64,000 nucleotides of DNA from Calditrichia bacterium. Its GTDB lineage: Bacteria > Calditrichota > Calditrichia > RBG-13-44-9 > J075. Of this stretch, positions 26,181 to 34,658 are shown one piece after another. Each line of letters starts with the position of its first letter. The stretch's first letter is position 1. Below the pieces are notes generated by a model. That model was given only the letters and a program-made list of their open reading frames with translations, searched no databases and was not told the origin of the DNA. The stretch spans positions 88,487 through 152,486 of the forward strand of contig JACKAP010000015.1 in NCBI GenBank assembly GCA_020635015.1. The letters run 5' to 3'. Made by a program: the position numbers and the translations under genes.

Positions 26181-26279
26181 CTCACTCCACAAAATAAATT
26201 TAAAAGTTGCTTCATATACTCGCGCATTGTAATTTGACGGCCGCAATATGAATCTCTAACCAAAACAGGAGGAAAACCG

Positions 26280-26354
26280 ATGAGAATGGACCCACGTTCT
26301 CGGATGGTGACCTTTGCCGGAGCATTCCGGATATTGAATGAGGATGGCCGTTAA
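26280..26354 (+). CDS. Possible 24-aa small ORF with strong ribosome-binding site
   Basis: An AGGAGG lies 7 nt before an ATG that opens a 24-codon frame: MRMDPRSRMVTFAGAFR, then ILNEDGR. This would be either a tiny protein or a truncated relic. No homologue is recognised. The rest of the 26181-26605 gap shows no other feature except pyrimidine-rich stretches upstream of the MATE gene. Confidence 0.3.
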   Translation: MRMDPRSRMVTFAGAFRILNEDGR

Positions 26355-26605
26355 GTCTGCGCCGGCACGCATCGGCGAAGCTTTGAATATTATCGAAGTA
26401 TAATCCTTCCTGCCGCCACCAGCGGCCGGTTATTTGTTTTATCTTATCGTCCCCCTCCTTCATTTCCCCGGTTTTTTCCGCAAATCACCGATTCTTTCAC
26501 AATTATTGTCACCTCATGCGAATACGACCGTAAGGGCTGATACCCTTCCGCCCGGGTGATGCGATAGCTGAAATTGATTTTCGATAAGAAAGGTTTGTTA
26601 CCAAT

Positions 26606-28084
26606 ATGATATATCGTCTCAAACAACGTTGGACTGCGGAGAGCGGTTACCGGGAAGTGCTTAAAATCGCTTTTCCCCTGATTTTAAGCACCGCTTCGGT
26701 GAGCCTGCAGCACTTTATCGACCGGGTATTTCTGACCTGGTATTCGGCCGAGGCGATCGCCGCTTCCATGCCGGCCAGCCTGATGAGCTGGACGGTGATC
26801 TGCCTCTTTATGGGCACCGCCGCTTATTCCGGCACTTTTGTCGCTCAATATTACGGCGCAAAACGTATGGAACGGATCGGCCCGGCAGTATGGCAGGGTA
26901 TCTATATTGCGGTAGCGATGGCGGTAGTCGCACTGCTTTGTTATCCGTTGGCCGATCCGGTCTTCGCCCTGGTGGGGCATGCAGAGGGGGTGCAGCAGAT
27001 GGAAGTCGTTTATTTCAAGATCCTGCTGGCCGGCACTCCTTTTATCGTGATCTCCAACGCCATCACCGGCTTCTTCTCCGGACTGGGGAGAACCTGGACG
27101 GTCATGTGGATCAACGTGATCGGCACTGCTGTCAACTTGCTGCTGGATTATCTGCTGATCTTCGGCTATTACGGTTTTCCCGAGATGGGCATTGCCGGGG
27201 CAGCCTGGGCCACCAATGCCGCCCAGGCGGGGATGGCCGTGCTCTTTTTTGTGCTGATGATCCGCCCGGCCTACAATCGCGAATACCACACCCTGCAGGG
27301 ATGGCGCTTCGAAGCGTCGCTGTTCCGCCGCCTGCTGCGCTACGGATTGCCCAGCGGCTGGCAGTACCTGCTGGAGGTGTTCGCTTTTACCGCGTTCATC
27401 TTTATGGTCGGCAACATTGGTTTGATCGAACTGGCCGCCAGCAACATTGCCTTCAACATCAACATGCTGGCCTTCATGCCGATGTTCGGGCTCTCCGCGG
27501 CGGTATCGATCCTGGTAGGACAGCATCTCGGGGAAGACCGGCCGGACCTGGCGGAAAAAGCCACCTGGTCGGCCTATCACATGGCCTTTGGCTTTTTCTC
27601 GATTCTGGGCATCAGCTATTACATGGTGCCGGACTTGTTCATCTGGCCCTTTGCCGCCCAGGCGGAAGGAGGCGACTTTACCCCGATCCAACTGCTGGCC
27701 GCCAACCTGCTGAAGTTCGTGGCTTTCTACTGCCTGTTCGATGCCGGGGTGATGGTCTTCTCCGGGGCGTTGAAAGGTGCCGGCGACACCCGCTTTGTGG
27801 CCATCGCCAGTATCAGCCTCTCCTGGAGCGGAATGATGCTGCCTTCACTGCTGCTGCTGCACTACCGCCAGAGTATCTACTGGTTCTGGGTGACGGTCAC
27901 CTTTTACGTCACCACCCTGTGCCTGGCCTTCCTGTGGCGCTTTCTGCGCGGCCGCTGGAAAAGCATGCGGGTAATTGAAGAAGCGCCGCCGGATCTGGCT
28001 GTGGAGAATTCCGGAGCGGCCGGATTGGCGGAAGCGCCGGTCCTGTTGGCGGAAGCCTCCAACAGCCTTGCCGCGGGTGAATAA
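26606..28084 (+). CDS. MATE-family multidrug/sodium antiporter
   Basis: The 492-aa product has twelve hydrophobic helices in two related halves, with MATE hallmarks such as FPLILSTASVSLQHFIDRVFL near the start and NVIGTAVNLLLDYLLIFG in the fourth-fifth helix region. The family exports cationic drugs or metabolites using sodium or proton gradients. The C-terminal 45 residues are an Ala/Glu-rich cytoplasmic tail. AGAAAGG lies 13 nt before ATG 26606. It is apparently monocistronic. Confidence 0.9.
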   Translation: MIYRLKQRWTAESGYREVLKIAFPLILSTASVSLQHFIDRVFLTWYSAEAIAASMPASLMSWTVICLFMGTAAYSGTFVAQYYGAKRMERIGPAVWQGIYIAVAMAVVALLCYPLADPVFALVGHAEGVQQMEVVYFKILLAGTPFIVISNAITGFFSGLGRTWTVMWINVIGTAVNLLLDYLLIFGYYGFPEMGIAGAAWATNAAQAGMAVLFFVLMIRPAYNREYHTLQGWRFEASLFRRLLRYGLPSGWQYLLEVFAFTAFIFMVGNIGLIELAASNIAFNINMLAFMPMFGLSAAVSILVGQHLGEDRPDLAEKATWSAYHMAFGFFSILGISYYMVPDLFIWPFAAQAEGGDFTPIQLLAANLLKFVAFYCLFDAGVMVFSGALKGAGDTRFVAIASISLSWSGMMLPSLLLLHYRQSIYWFWVTVTFYVTTLCLAFLWRFLRGRWKSMRVIEEAPPDLAVENSGAAGLAEAPVLLAEASNSLAAGE

Positions 28085-28173
28085 GAAGATACCGGCGTAT
28101 ACCGCGGATGACTTGTGTGATGTTACACGGCCTATCCAATGCTTGCGTAATTACTCCTGAACGTGTAACTTGT

Positions 28174-28287
28174 TAATGGTAAATGCTTAATGGTAATTGC
28201 TCAATGCTCAATCATATTTTTCAAAAGGTGATTCTTGCACGGTTTTCCGATGCGCATTGAGCATTTACCGTTAAGCATTTACCATTA
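28174..28287. repeat. Inverted pair of aatgctt/aatggta heptamer arrays
   Basis: The left arm (taatggtaaatgcttaatgg and on to gctcaatgc at 28207) and the right arm (gcattgagcatttaccgtta onward to accatta at 28287) are inverse with about two mismatches in 34 nt. Both are built of 7-nt variants. The element forms a potential long stem-loop between the MATE gene and nadE. Confidence 0.85.
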
Positions 28288-28324
28288 AATATAACTTCAG
28301 CAGATCTAATTAGAGGAACTTAAC

Positions 28325-30061
28325 ATGCGCTCACTCCGCCTGGCGCTGGCCCAGATCAATGTGACGGTCGGGGATATCGACGGGAATTTTAAGAAAATCG
28401 TAAAATATATCGAGCAGGCTCGGGCGCAGCAGTGCGATATCGTCGCATTTCCAGAGATGGCGCTGACCGGCTATCCGGCAGAGGACTTGCTGCTGCGCCC
28501 GGAGTTCATCGATGAGAATCTCGATTATCTCCATAAATTGCTGCCCTACAGTCAGGACATCACCATTCTGACCGGCTTCGTCGACCGCCGGGATGACATT
28601 TTCAATGCTGCGGCACTGCTGCATCAGCAAAAACTGGCCGATGTGTATCACAAGCAGTACCTCCCCAACTACAGCGTGTTTGATGAGAACCGCTATTTCC
28701 AGGAGGGCAGCAGCCTGCCGATCTACCGCTTTAACGATATCAACATCGGGGTAAGCATTTGCGAGGATATTTGGTATCCCGGCGGGCCGGTACGCGACCA
28801 GGCGCTCTACGGCAATGCCGAGATTATCATCAATATCTCTGCCTCGCCCTATGCCATGCACCGCTCCCGCGACCGCGCCCGGATGCTGTCGGTGCGCGCC
28901 CAGGATAACGAGGTGATCCTGGCCTACGTCAACCTGGTGGGCGGTCAGGATGAACTGATTTTCGACGGGCAGAGCCTGGTCATTTCCGAGGAGGGCCGCT
29001 TTATCGCCAAAGCACCGGCTTTCGAGGAAACCCTGATCATCAGCGACCTGCATCCGGATAACGTCTTCAACCGCCGCCTGCACGATCCCCGGCGGCGCAA
29101 GGAAAAGCTGCTGATTCCCCCCGGTAAGATGCTTCAGCCGGTCACCCTCTCCCGCAGCAACGGTAAGAAAAAGCCGCTGGCCGCTCCAACAATCGCTCCG
29201 GACCCGGAAGTAGCGGCGGAAGTTTACAAGGGATTGATCCTGGGAGTGCGCGATTACATCGGCAAGAACCGCTTCAAAAAAGTGCTGCTGGGGTTATCCG
29301 GAGGGGTGGATTCCACCCTGGTGTGCGCGGTGGCGGCGGATGCGTTGGGAAAGGAAAACGTCACCGGCATCTCCATGCCCAGCGAGTTTACGAGTAAGCA
29401 AAGCCGGGAAGATGCCCGCCAACTGGCGGAGAATTTCGGCATCGAATTTCACGAAGTGCCCATCACCAGCCTTTATAAAACGTATTTGGAGAGCCTTCAA
29501 CCACTCTTCGGCGACGCACCGCCGGACATCACCGAGGAAAATATCCAGGCACGCATCCGCGGTAATATCCTGATGGCGATGTCGAACAAATTCGGAGCGA
29601 TGGTGCTCACCACCGGCAACAAGAGCGAATACGCCACCGGTTACTGCACCCTCTACGGCGACATGTGCGGGGGATTTGCCGTGATCAAGGATGTGCCCAA
29701 ACTGCTGGTCTACGAGCTGTGCCGTTACCGCAATCGCCAGGCCGAACATGCGATTATTCCGGAATCGATCCTCACCAAGGCGCCTTCGGCGGAACTGCGT
29801 CACGATCAGAAAGACACCGATTCGCTGCCGCCCTACGAGATGCTTGATCCGATCCTCACTGCTTATGTGGAAGATGATCTTTCGTTTGAGGAGATTGTCA
29901 GCCAGGGATTCGATGCGGCGATCGTCAAAAAGGTGATCCGGCTGGTGGACGTCACTGAATACAAGCGCCGCCAGAGCGCCCCCGGGATCAAGATCACCCC
30001 GCGGGCCTTCGGCAAGGACCGGCGCTTTCCGATTACCAATGGATTCCGGCATGGGCGGTAG
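28325..30061 (+). CDS. nadE: Glutamine-dependent NAD+ synthetase
   Basis: The 578-aa product has an N-terminal nitrilase/amidase domain (residues 1-270; catalytic Glu in FPEMALTGY, Lys in KQYLPNY, Cys in GVSICEDIW). The synthetase domain carries the PP-loop LGLSGGVDST and TGNKSEYATGYCTLYGD. The enzyme converts deamido-NAD to NAD using glutamine and ATP. AGAGGA is 7 nt before ATG 28325. Full length, all catalytic residues visible; no operon partners. Confidence 0.97.
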   Translation: MRSLRLALAQINVTVGDIDGNFKKIVKYIEQARAQQCDIVAFPEMALTGYPAEDLLLRPEFIDENLDYLHKLLPYSQDITILTGFVDRRDDIFNAAALLHQQKLADVYHKQYLPNYSVFDENRYFQEGSSLPIYRFNDINIGVSICEDIWYPGGPVRDQALYGNAEIIINISASPYAMHRSRDRARMLSVRAQDNEVILAYVNLVGGQDELIFDGQSLVISEEGRFIAKAPAFEETLIISDLHPDNVFNRRLHDPRRRKEKLLIPPGKMLQPVTLSRSNGKKKPLAAPTIAPDPEVAAEVYKGLILGVRDYIGKNRFKKVLLGLSGGVDSTLVCAVAADALGKENVTGISMPSEFTSKQSREDARQLAENFGIEFHEVPITSLYKTYLESLQPLFGDAPPDITEENIQARIRGNILMAMSNKFGAMVLTTGNKSEYATGYCTLYGDMCGGFAVIKDVPKLLVYELCRYRNRQAEHAIIPESILTKAPSAELRHDQKDTDSLPPYEMLDPILTAYVEDDLSFEEIVSQGFDAAIVKKVIRLVDVTEYKRRQSAPGIKITPRAFGKDRRFPITNGFRHGR

Positions 30062-30070
30062 ATCCCACTA

Positions 30071-30254
30071 TAATTGCACACAGATTACGCAGATTGGACA
30101 GATTTACACAGATAAGACACTGTTAAATTGCTACATTGCTAAATGGTTCAAAGAACAGATGGCATAGATATCGAATAACAATTTAACAATGTCATAATTC
30201 ATTAAATCTTTATCTGCGAAAATCTGTCCCATCTGCGGAATCTGCGTGCAATTA
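30071..30254. repeat. Inverted cagatt-repeat element between nadE and the PhzF gene
   Basis: The ends are taattgcac and gtgcaatta. The arms consist of 9-10-nt units (cacagattacg, cagattgga, cagatttaca, cagataag) and the inverse (cttta tctgcg, aaaatctg, tcccatctg, cggaatctgcg). An AT-rich centre of about 80 nt contains an inner inverted repeat. It lies between convergent genes. Confidence 0.85.
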
Positions 30255-30258
30255 AGAC

Positions 30259-31149
30259 TCAGACCAATTCTCCCCGCGCGACCAGGATCGCCCGGCCGCC
30301 CACCTGCACGGTCACCCGACTGTCGCTTTCGTTTGCCCGCAGCAGCAGCAAGGAGGGACGGCCGATCTCGTAACCTTGCTCCACCCGGGTCTCGATCTGC
30401 GGCTGGCCCCAATAGTGATGATGCGCCAGGTAGCCGGCCAGGCAGCCGTTGGCGCTGCCGGTGGCGGGATCTTCCGGCACCCCGTAATAATCGACGAACA
30501 CCCGCACATGAAGCTGATTTTCCGGGTGCACCGTCTCCGGGGCAAAGATCAGGATCGCTTTCGAGGCAATCTTCTCTACCAATTCAAAGTAGATGCTGCG
30601 CCGGATTCGCGCCCGCCGCACCGCATCCAGCGATTTCAGGGGCACAATCATCGCCGGTACTCCGGTGGAAACTTCCTGGATGGGGAAGCGCGGATCGATA
30701 TCGCTCACATCGAGATGAAGCATGTGGCTGATCTGTCCGGCGTTGTACCGGGGACCAAATTCCGGGGGCATTTGGGTCATCCACAATTCCGCCAGCCGAT
30801 CTCCCTCGTAATTGAATTTCACCGGGATCTGCCCCACCTCCAGATTGAGATTGACGACGCCGGCCTTCTCCCGAAGCATTTCCTGCTGGATAATAAAAGC
30901 GGTGCCCAGGGTTGGATGTCCCGCAAAAGGCAGCTCGTCTTCCGGCGTAAAGATACGAACCCGGTAACCGCCGTTCTCCGGCTGTTCGGAAACGATGAAG
31001 GTGGTTTCCGAATAATTCATCTCCTTGGCGATCTGCTGCATCTGCCGGTCGCTGAAATGCCCCGCCCCCCGCACCACCGCCAGTTGGTTGCCCTCGTATT
31101 TATTCTCGGCGAAGACATCGACGATGTAGAGTTGTGGATTGTTCATCAT
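30259..31149 (-). CDS. PhzF-family isomerase/epimerase
   Basis: The 296-aa product matches the PhzF family across its length: YIVDVFAENKYEGNQLAVV at the N-terminus, NYSETTFIV with the conserved Glu, FTPEDELPFAGHPTLGTAF, and DPATGSANGCLAGYL in the second half. The fold is related to diaminopimelate epimerase. PhzF itself isomerises a phenazine precursor, but most family members, like this one with no phenazine genes nearby, have unknown substrates. Confidence 0.9.
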   Translation of the reverse strand: MMNNPQLYIVDVFAENKYEGNQLAVVRGAGHFSDRQMQQIAKEMNYSETTFIVSEQPENGGYRVRIFTPEDELPFAGHPTLGTAFIIQQEMLREKAGVVNLNLEVGQIPVKFNYEGDRLAELWMTQMPPEFGPRYNAGQISHMLHLDVSDIDPRFPIQEVSTGVPAMIVPLKSLDAVRRARIRRSIYFELVEKIASKAILIFAPETVHPENQLHVRVFVDYYGVPEDPATGSANGCLAGYLAHHHYWGQPQIETRVEQGYEIGRPSLLLLRANESDSRVTVQVGGRAILVARGELV

Positions 31150-31225
31150 GAGACCCCCTTGGTAAATGTTATTTCAAAATATAAGAGGGAAGTTACGACC
31201 TGATGCGAAAAGAATCAAGCGGGGG

Positions 31226-31948
31226 TTAAGCCGGCAGCCGCAAATACAGCCACTCCGGCATCGCCTTGATCAGCCAGCCGATCAGCCGCCAGCGCCGGGT
31301 GATGTAGGCGTGGCGTTTCCGTTTGATGATCGCCTGGTAGATCTGTTCGGCGGCGGTCTCCACGCTGCACATCCAGAACAGTCCCTTGCGGCCTTCGGTC
31401 ATCTCGGTCGCCACATACCCGGGCTTGATGTCGGTGACGGTAATATTCAAGCCGGTGCGGATCGAGCGCTGGCGCAGGGCTTGCATGTAGGTGGAGATGA
31501 ACGCCTTGGAAGCGGAATACGCCCCGGCCCGGCCCAGGCCGATCAATCCCGCCACTGAGGAGATGCCCACCAGATGCCCTCCTCCCCGGGCCTTGAAATG
31601 ATCCACCGCCACCTGGCTGGCGGCCACGAAGCCGCGTACGTTGACATCGATGACCTGCTTTTCGGTTTCCCAATCGTGTTGGTTTTTGCTGCCCACCCCG
31701 GCGTTGAGAATCACCAGTTCAACATCACTCATGTCGGCCAACAGCCCCTGAAACGCTTGCCGTGCCGCTGCAGTATCCGCCACATCCATCACGCAGATGT
31801 GGCTGGCGGTGGGCAGGCTCTCTTTTATGTCCTTCAACAGCGCTTCCCGCCGCCCGGTCAGCCCCAGTTCGTATCCCTCCCGGGAAAGTTTCTCCGCCAA
31901 CGCCCGGCCGATCCCGGAAGTGGCGCCGATGATAATGGCTTTTTTCAT
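31226..31948 (-). CDS. Short-chain dehydrogenase/reductase
   Basis: The 240-aa SDR has GATSGIGRALAEKL (nucleotide binding), LNAGVGS, the catalytic ISSVAG serine and YSASK. The C-terminal part is slightly hydrophobic (WRLIGWLIKAMPEWLYL). The start ATG at 31948 must be right because the Rossmann strand begins at once (MKKAIIIGATSG), yet no Shine-Dalgarno is seen. Two bases upstream a five-copy cagttgt heptamer array begins. Substrate unknown. Confidence 0.88.
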   Translation of the reverse strand: MKKAIIIGATSGIGRALAEKLSREGYELGLTGRREALLKDIKESLPTASHICVMDVADTAAARQAFQGLLADMSDVELVILNAGVGSKNQHDWETEKQVIDVNVRGFVAASQVAVDHFKARGGGHLVGISSVAGLIGLGRAGAYSASKAFISTYMQALRQRSIRTGLNITVTDIKPGYVATEMTEGRKGLFWMCSVETAAEQIYQAIIKRKRHAYITRRWRLIGWLIKAMPEWLYLRLPA

Positions 31949-31950
31949 GT

Positions 31951-32007
31951 CAGTTCTCAGTTGTCAGTTTTCAGTTGTCAGTTGTAGGGTCGAGTCGCGA
32001 CTCGACC
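31951..32007. repeat. cagttgt heptamer array (5 copies) followed by a 20-nt perfect palindrome
   Basis: Units cagttct, cagttgt, cagtttt, cagttgt, cagttgt occupy 31951-31985. ggtcgagtcgcgactcgacc at 31988-32007 is a perfect palindrome. The block occupies the 5-prime untranslated region of the minus-strand SDR gene. Confidence 0.85.
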
Positions 32008-32078
32008 ATGCACTCGCCATAATTCCATTCTTTCACCCTGCGAGCAGTGCCAAGTTTTATTGCATGAGGAGAGTCTGT

Positions 32079-32142
32079 ACCATGCCCCATGCGCCTTGCC
32101 CCATGCAAAAGTTCTCGCATTACACAGCCCTCAGTATGAGCA
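32079..32142. repeat. Partial MITE-like element, copy C, with cccatca-type heptamers
   Basis: ccatgccccatgcgccttgc then ccccatgcaaaagttctcgc and attacacagccctcagtatgagc repeat the right arm and end of copy A (77-247). The core and left arm are missing. Heptamer-like cccatcaacccattaactc follows up to 32165. Confidence 0.75.
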
Positions 32143-32168
32143 CTCCCATCAACCCATTAACTCATTCA

Positions 32169-33908
32169 TCATTCCTTCTGATACGCCACCTTCCCCCCAA
32201 CAATCGTATAAACCACCTCAGTACCGGGAATCTCCTCCGGCGGGACGGACATAATATCGCGGGAGAGCACGGTAATGTCGGCCAGCTTGCCCGGAGTCAG
32301 CGAACCTTTGATATCTTCCTCGAAAGCCGCGTAGGCGGCATTGACGGTATAGGTGCGCAGGGCTTCTTCACGGGTCATCACCTGGCCGGGATAGAACTGC
32401 CGGCCGTCGCTCATCCGGCGGGTGACGCTGCTGTAGAAGTTGGCCAGCGGATCGACATCTTCCACCGGGGCGTCGGTGCCGTTGGCAATCACCACTCCGT
32501 TTTCCAGCAGTTTGCGCCAGACGTAAGCCCCGGCTTCCGCCCGGGCGTCGCCGATCCGCTTCGGCACCCAGGGACCGTCGGAAGTGCAGTGCACGCCCTG
32601 CATCGAGGCGATGAGATCCAGTTCGGCAAAGCGGGGAATATCGGCCGGATCGAGATGTTGGGCATGCTCGATACGCCAGCGCAAGCCGCTCTGCTCCGGA
32701 TGCGCCCGGAATACTTCCGCATAGATATCGAGCATCTCCCGGTTGCCGCGGTCGCCGATGGCGTGCACGCAGAGCTGCAGTTGGTAATCCATGGCCAGTT
32801 CCGCCGTGGCCCGCAGCTCCTCCAGCGGCACGGTGTTCAGTCCGGAGGTGTGGGGTTGGTCGCTGTAGGGCGCCAGCAGCCAGGCCCCGCGTGATCCCAG
32901 GGCACCGTCAATATACTGCTTGATCGCCCGCACCGTCAGGAAATGATTTCCGCCCACATTAATCATGCGGTACTCCTTACCCCGCTGGCGGATCCGCTCC
33001 AGGGAGTCGCCGATCATGATCCAAAAACGAACCCTCAGCGCTCCGCTATCCGCCAATTCCTTGAAAAGGTCGATGGTCTCGAAGGTCGATCCGGCATCCT
33101 GGAAGCTGGTGATCCCCTTGCGCAAGCATTCATCCTCTGCCTCGCGAATCATACGGAGTTCCTCCGCTTTGACCGCTTCCGGGGAGCGATCCCGGTCGAA
33201 TGTCGCTTTCGCCGCCGAGATCAGGTCTTCGGCATTTTCCAGGAATACACCGACCGCCTCGCCCTGTGCATCGCGTACAATCACCCCGCCGGGTGGATCG
33301 GGCGTCTCCCGGATAACCCCGGCCAGTTCCATTGCCCGGGCATTGGCATAGGCCGCATGGCCGTTGGCGCTGCGCAGCCATACCGGGTGATCCGGCGCCG
33401 CGGCACTGAGATCGTGATGGTAGGGAAACCCCTGTACCGTGGGCACATCCAGATCTTCCCATTTTTCCTGATGCCATCCCCGCCCGAAGATCCAACTGCC
33501 GGGAGGCTGGTTTGCCGCCGCTTCCCGCACCAGCGCCACCATCTCCTCCCAGCTGCGGATGTGGCTCAGATCGAGCGACATCTTGAGCATCCCCAGTTTA
33601 CGGGCATGGGCATGGCTTTCGATAAAGCCGGGAATGGCCAGCCGACCCTGCAGGTCGATCACCCGGGTGTTTTGGCCGATGGAAGCGGCAATTTCCTCCA
33701 CACTGCCCACCGCCGAGATCCGCCCGTCGCGTACCGCCAGAGCGGCGGCTTCGGGGAGGGTTTCATCGACCGTGATGATTTTTCCGTTGGTCAGCACCAG
33801 ATCGGCTCCGGTGGGCTGGTCGGCGCAACCGCTTAGTCCGATCCACAGGACGGTTGACATGAGAAACAATTTCAGCGGGTGAGAACAGACTCGCATAGAT
33901 TTTTTCAT
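32169..33908 (-). CDS. YtcJ-like amidohydrolase, lipoprotein
   Basis: ATG 33908 has AAGG 8 nt upstream; the frame also opens at a TTG at 33914. The 579-aa product has a lipoprotein signal ending in LSGC, then the amidohydrolase-3 pattern: LVLTNGKIITVD, PGFIESHAHARKLG (metal HxH), QLCVHAIGDRGNREMLD, RIEHAQHLD and NGTDAPVEDVDPLANF. These enzymes hydrolyse amide or formamide-type bonds; the substrate is not predictable. It is anchored in the envelope. The stop is followed by heptamer-like repeats. Confidence 0.9.
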   Translation of the reverse strand: MKKSMRVCSHPLKLFLMSTVLWIGLSGCADQPTGADLVLTNGKIITVDETLPEAAALAVRDGRISAVGSVEEIAASIGQNTRVIDLQGRLAIPGFIESHAHARKLGMLKMSLDLSHIRSWEEMVALVREAAANQPPGSWIFGRGWHQEKWEDLDVPTVQGFPYHHDLSAAAPDHPVWLRSANGHAAYANARAMELAGVIRETPDPPGGVIVRDAQGEAVGVFLENAEDLISAAKATFDRDRSPEAVKAEELRMIREAEDECLRKGITSFQDAGSTFETIDLFKELADSGALRVRFWIMIGDSLERIRQRGKEYRMINVGGNHFLTVRAIKQYIDGALGSRGAWLLAPYSDQPHTSGLNTVPLEELRATAELAMDYQLQLCVHAIGDRGNREMLDIYAEVFRAHPEQSGLRWRIEHAQHLDPADIPRFAELDLIASMQGVHCTSDGPWVPKRIGDARAEAGAYVWRKLLENGVVIANGTDAPVEDVDPLANFYSSVTRRMSDGRQFYPGQVMTREEALRTYTVNAAYAAFEEDIKGSLTPGKLADITVLSRDIMSVPPEEIPGTEVVYTIVGGKVAYQKE

Positions 33909-33985
33909 AAGCAATACCTTGAAAAAGTTAAACTTAATTGCACACTGTTACGCCTTTGGCATAAAAAAACAGCTCTCTATGAAGG

Positions 33986-34043
33986 TAACAGCCGCTGCCG
34001 CCGGAATGACAGCAGTCCGTCATTCCGGCGGCAGCGGCTGTTA
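33986..34043. repeat. 25-bp perfect GC-rich stem-loop
   Basis: taacagccgctgccgccgga plus atgac pairs perfectly with its inverse across an 8-nt agcagtcc loop. Outer agctctc/gagagct and A-runs extend the symmetry to about 33963-34082. It is located between divergent genes in an otherwise featureless ~330-nt gap (33909-34238), so it may be a mobile-element relic or shared structure. Confidence 0.8.
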
Positions 34044-34238
34044 AGATACCCAAAATGGGAGAGCTTTGCAAAAAAATCTCCCCCCAAAAGAATGGATGCT
34101 TGCGCTTCGGCGATAGATGTCTTATTTTACAGCGATCTAGGAAAAATGCGACGATGTGCTGCATAATCACAGCCATTTCGAATTATCGCTGCGGATCGGA
34201 AACTGAGGTTGCGGTAGCAGGCAAGGCTGGAACAGTGA

Positions 34239-34577
34239 ATGAAGAATTTAATCGACATCGAAGATTTTTTGAAAATAAACATTTCCACCGGTACCATCAT
34301 TGACGCCCAATTAAACCCCCGGGCTCGCAAACCCGCCTATACGTTAATCATCGATTTCGGTGAACAAGGGATCAAGACGAGTTCTGCCCAACTCACGGAG
34401 AATTATACCGCCGAGGATCTGCGCCAGCGGCAGGTCATCGCGGTGATGAATTTTCCGCCCCGGCGGGTGGCAGGGGTGCAATCGGAAGTGCTGGTGCTGG
34501 CGGCAGTTAGCCCGGAGCGCGGCGCCATATTGCTGACCCCGGCTTCTCCGGTCGAAAATGGTATTTCGATCCGTTGA
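34239..34577 (+). CDS. csaA: CsaA-like tRNA-binding-domain protein
   Basis: The 112-aa product is the stand-alone tRNA-binding (EMAP-II-like) OB-fold. It contains FLKINISTGTIIDAQLNPRA, the IDFGEQGIKTSSAQLTENY strand-turn and FPPRRVAGVQSEVLVL. CsaA proteins are small dimeric chaperone/tRNA-binding proteins of about 110 residues. The ATG at 34239 has a weak upstream ggaacag. It is followed by the DEAD-box gene after 80 nt. Confidence 0.88.
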   Translation: MKNLIDIEDFLKINISTGTIIDAQLNPRARKPAYTLIIDFGEQGIKTSSAQLTENYTAEDLRQRQVIAVMNFPPRRVAGVQSEVLVLAAVSPERGAILLTPASPVENGISIR

Positions 34578-34658
34578 GATCCTGCTGCCGGCAAATAAAT
34601 CCTATCCCGGGAATGCATGGGCTGATTCCCGGATAAACATCCTGGAAGGAGAATCATT

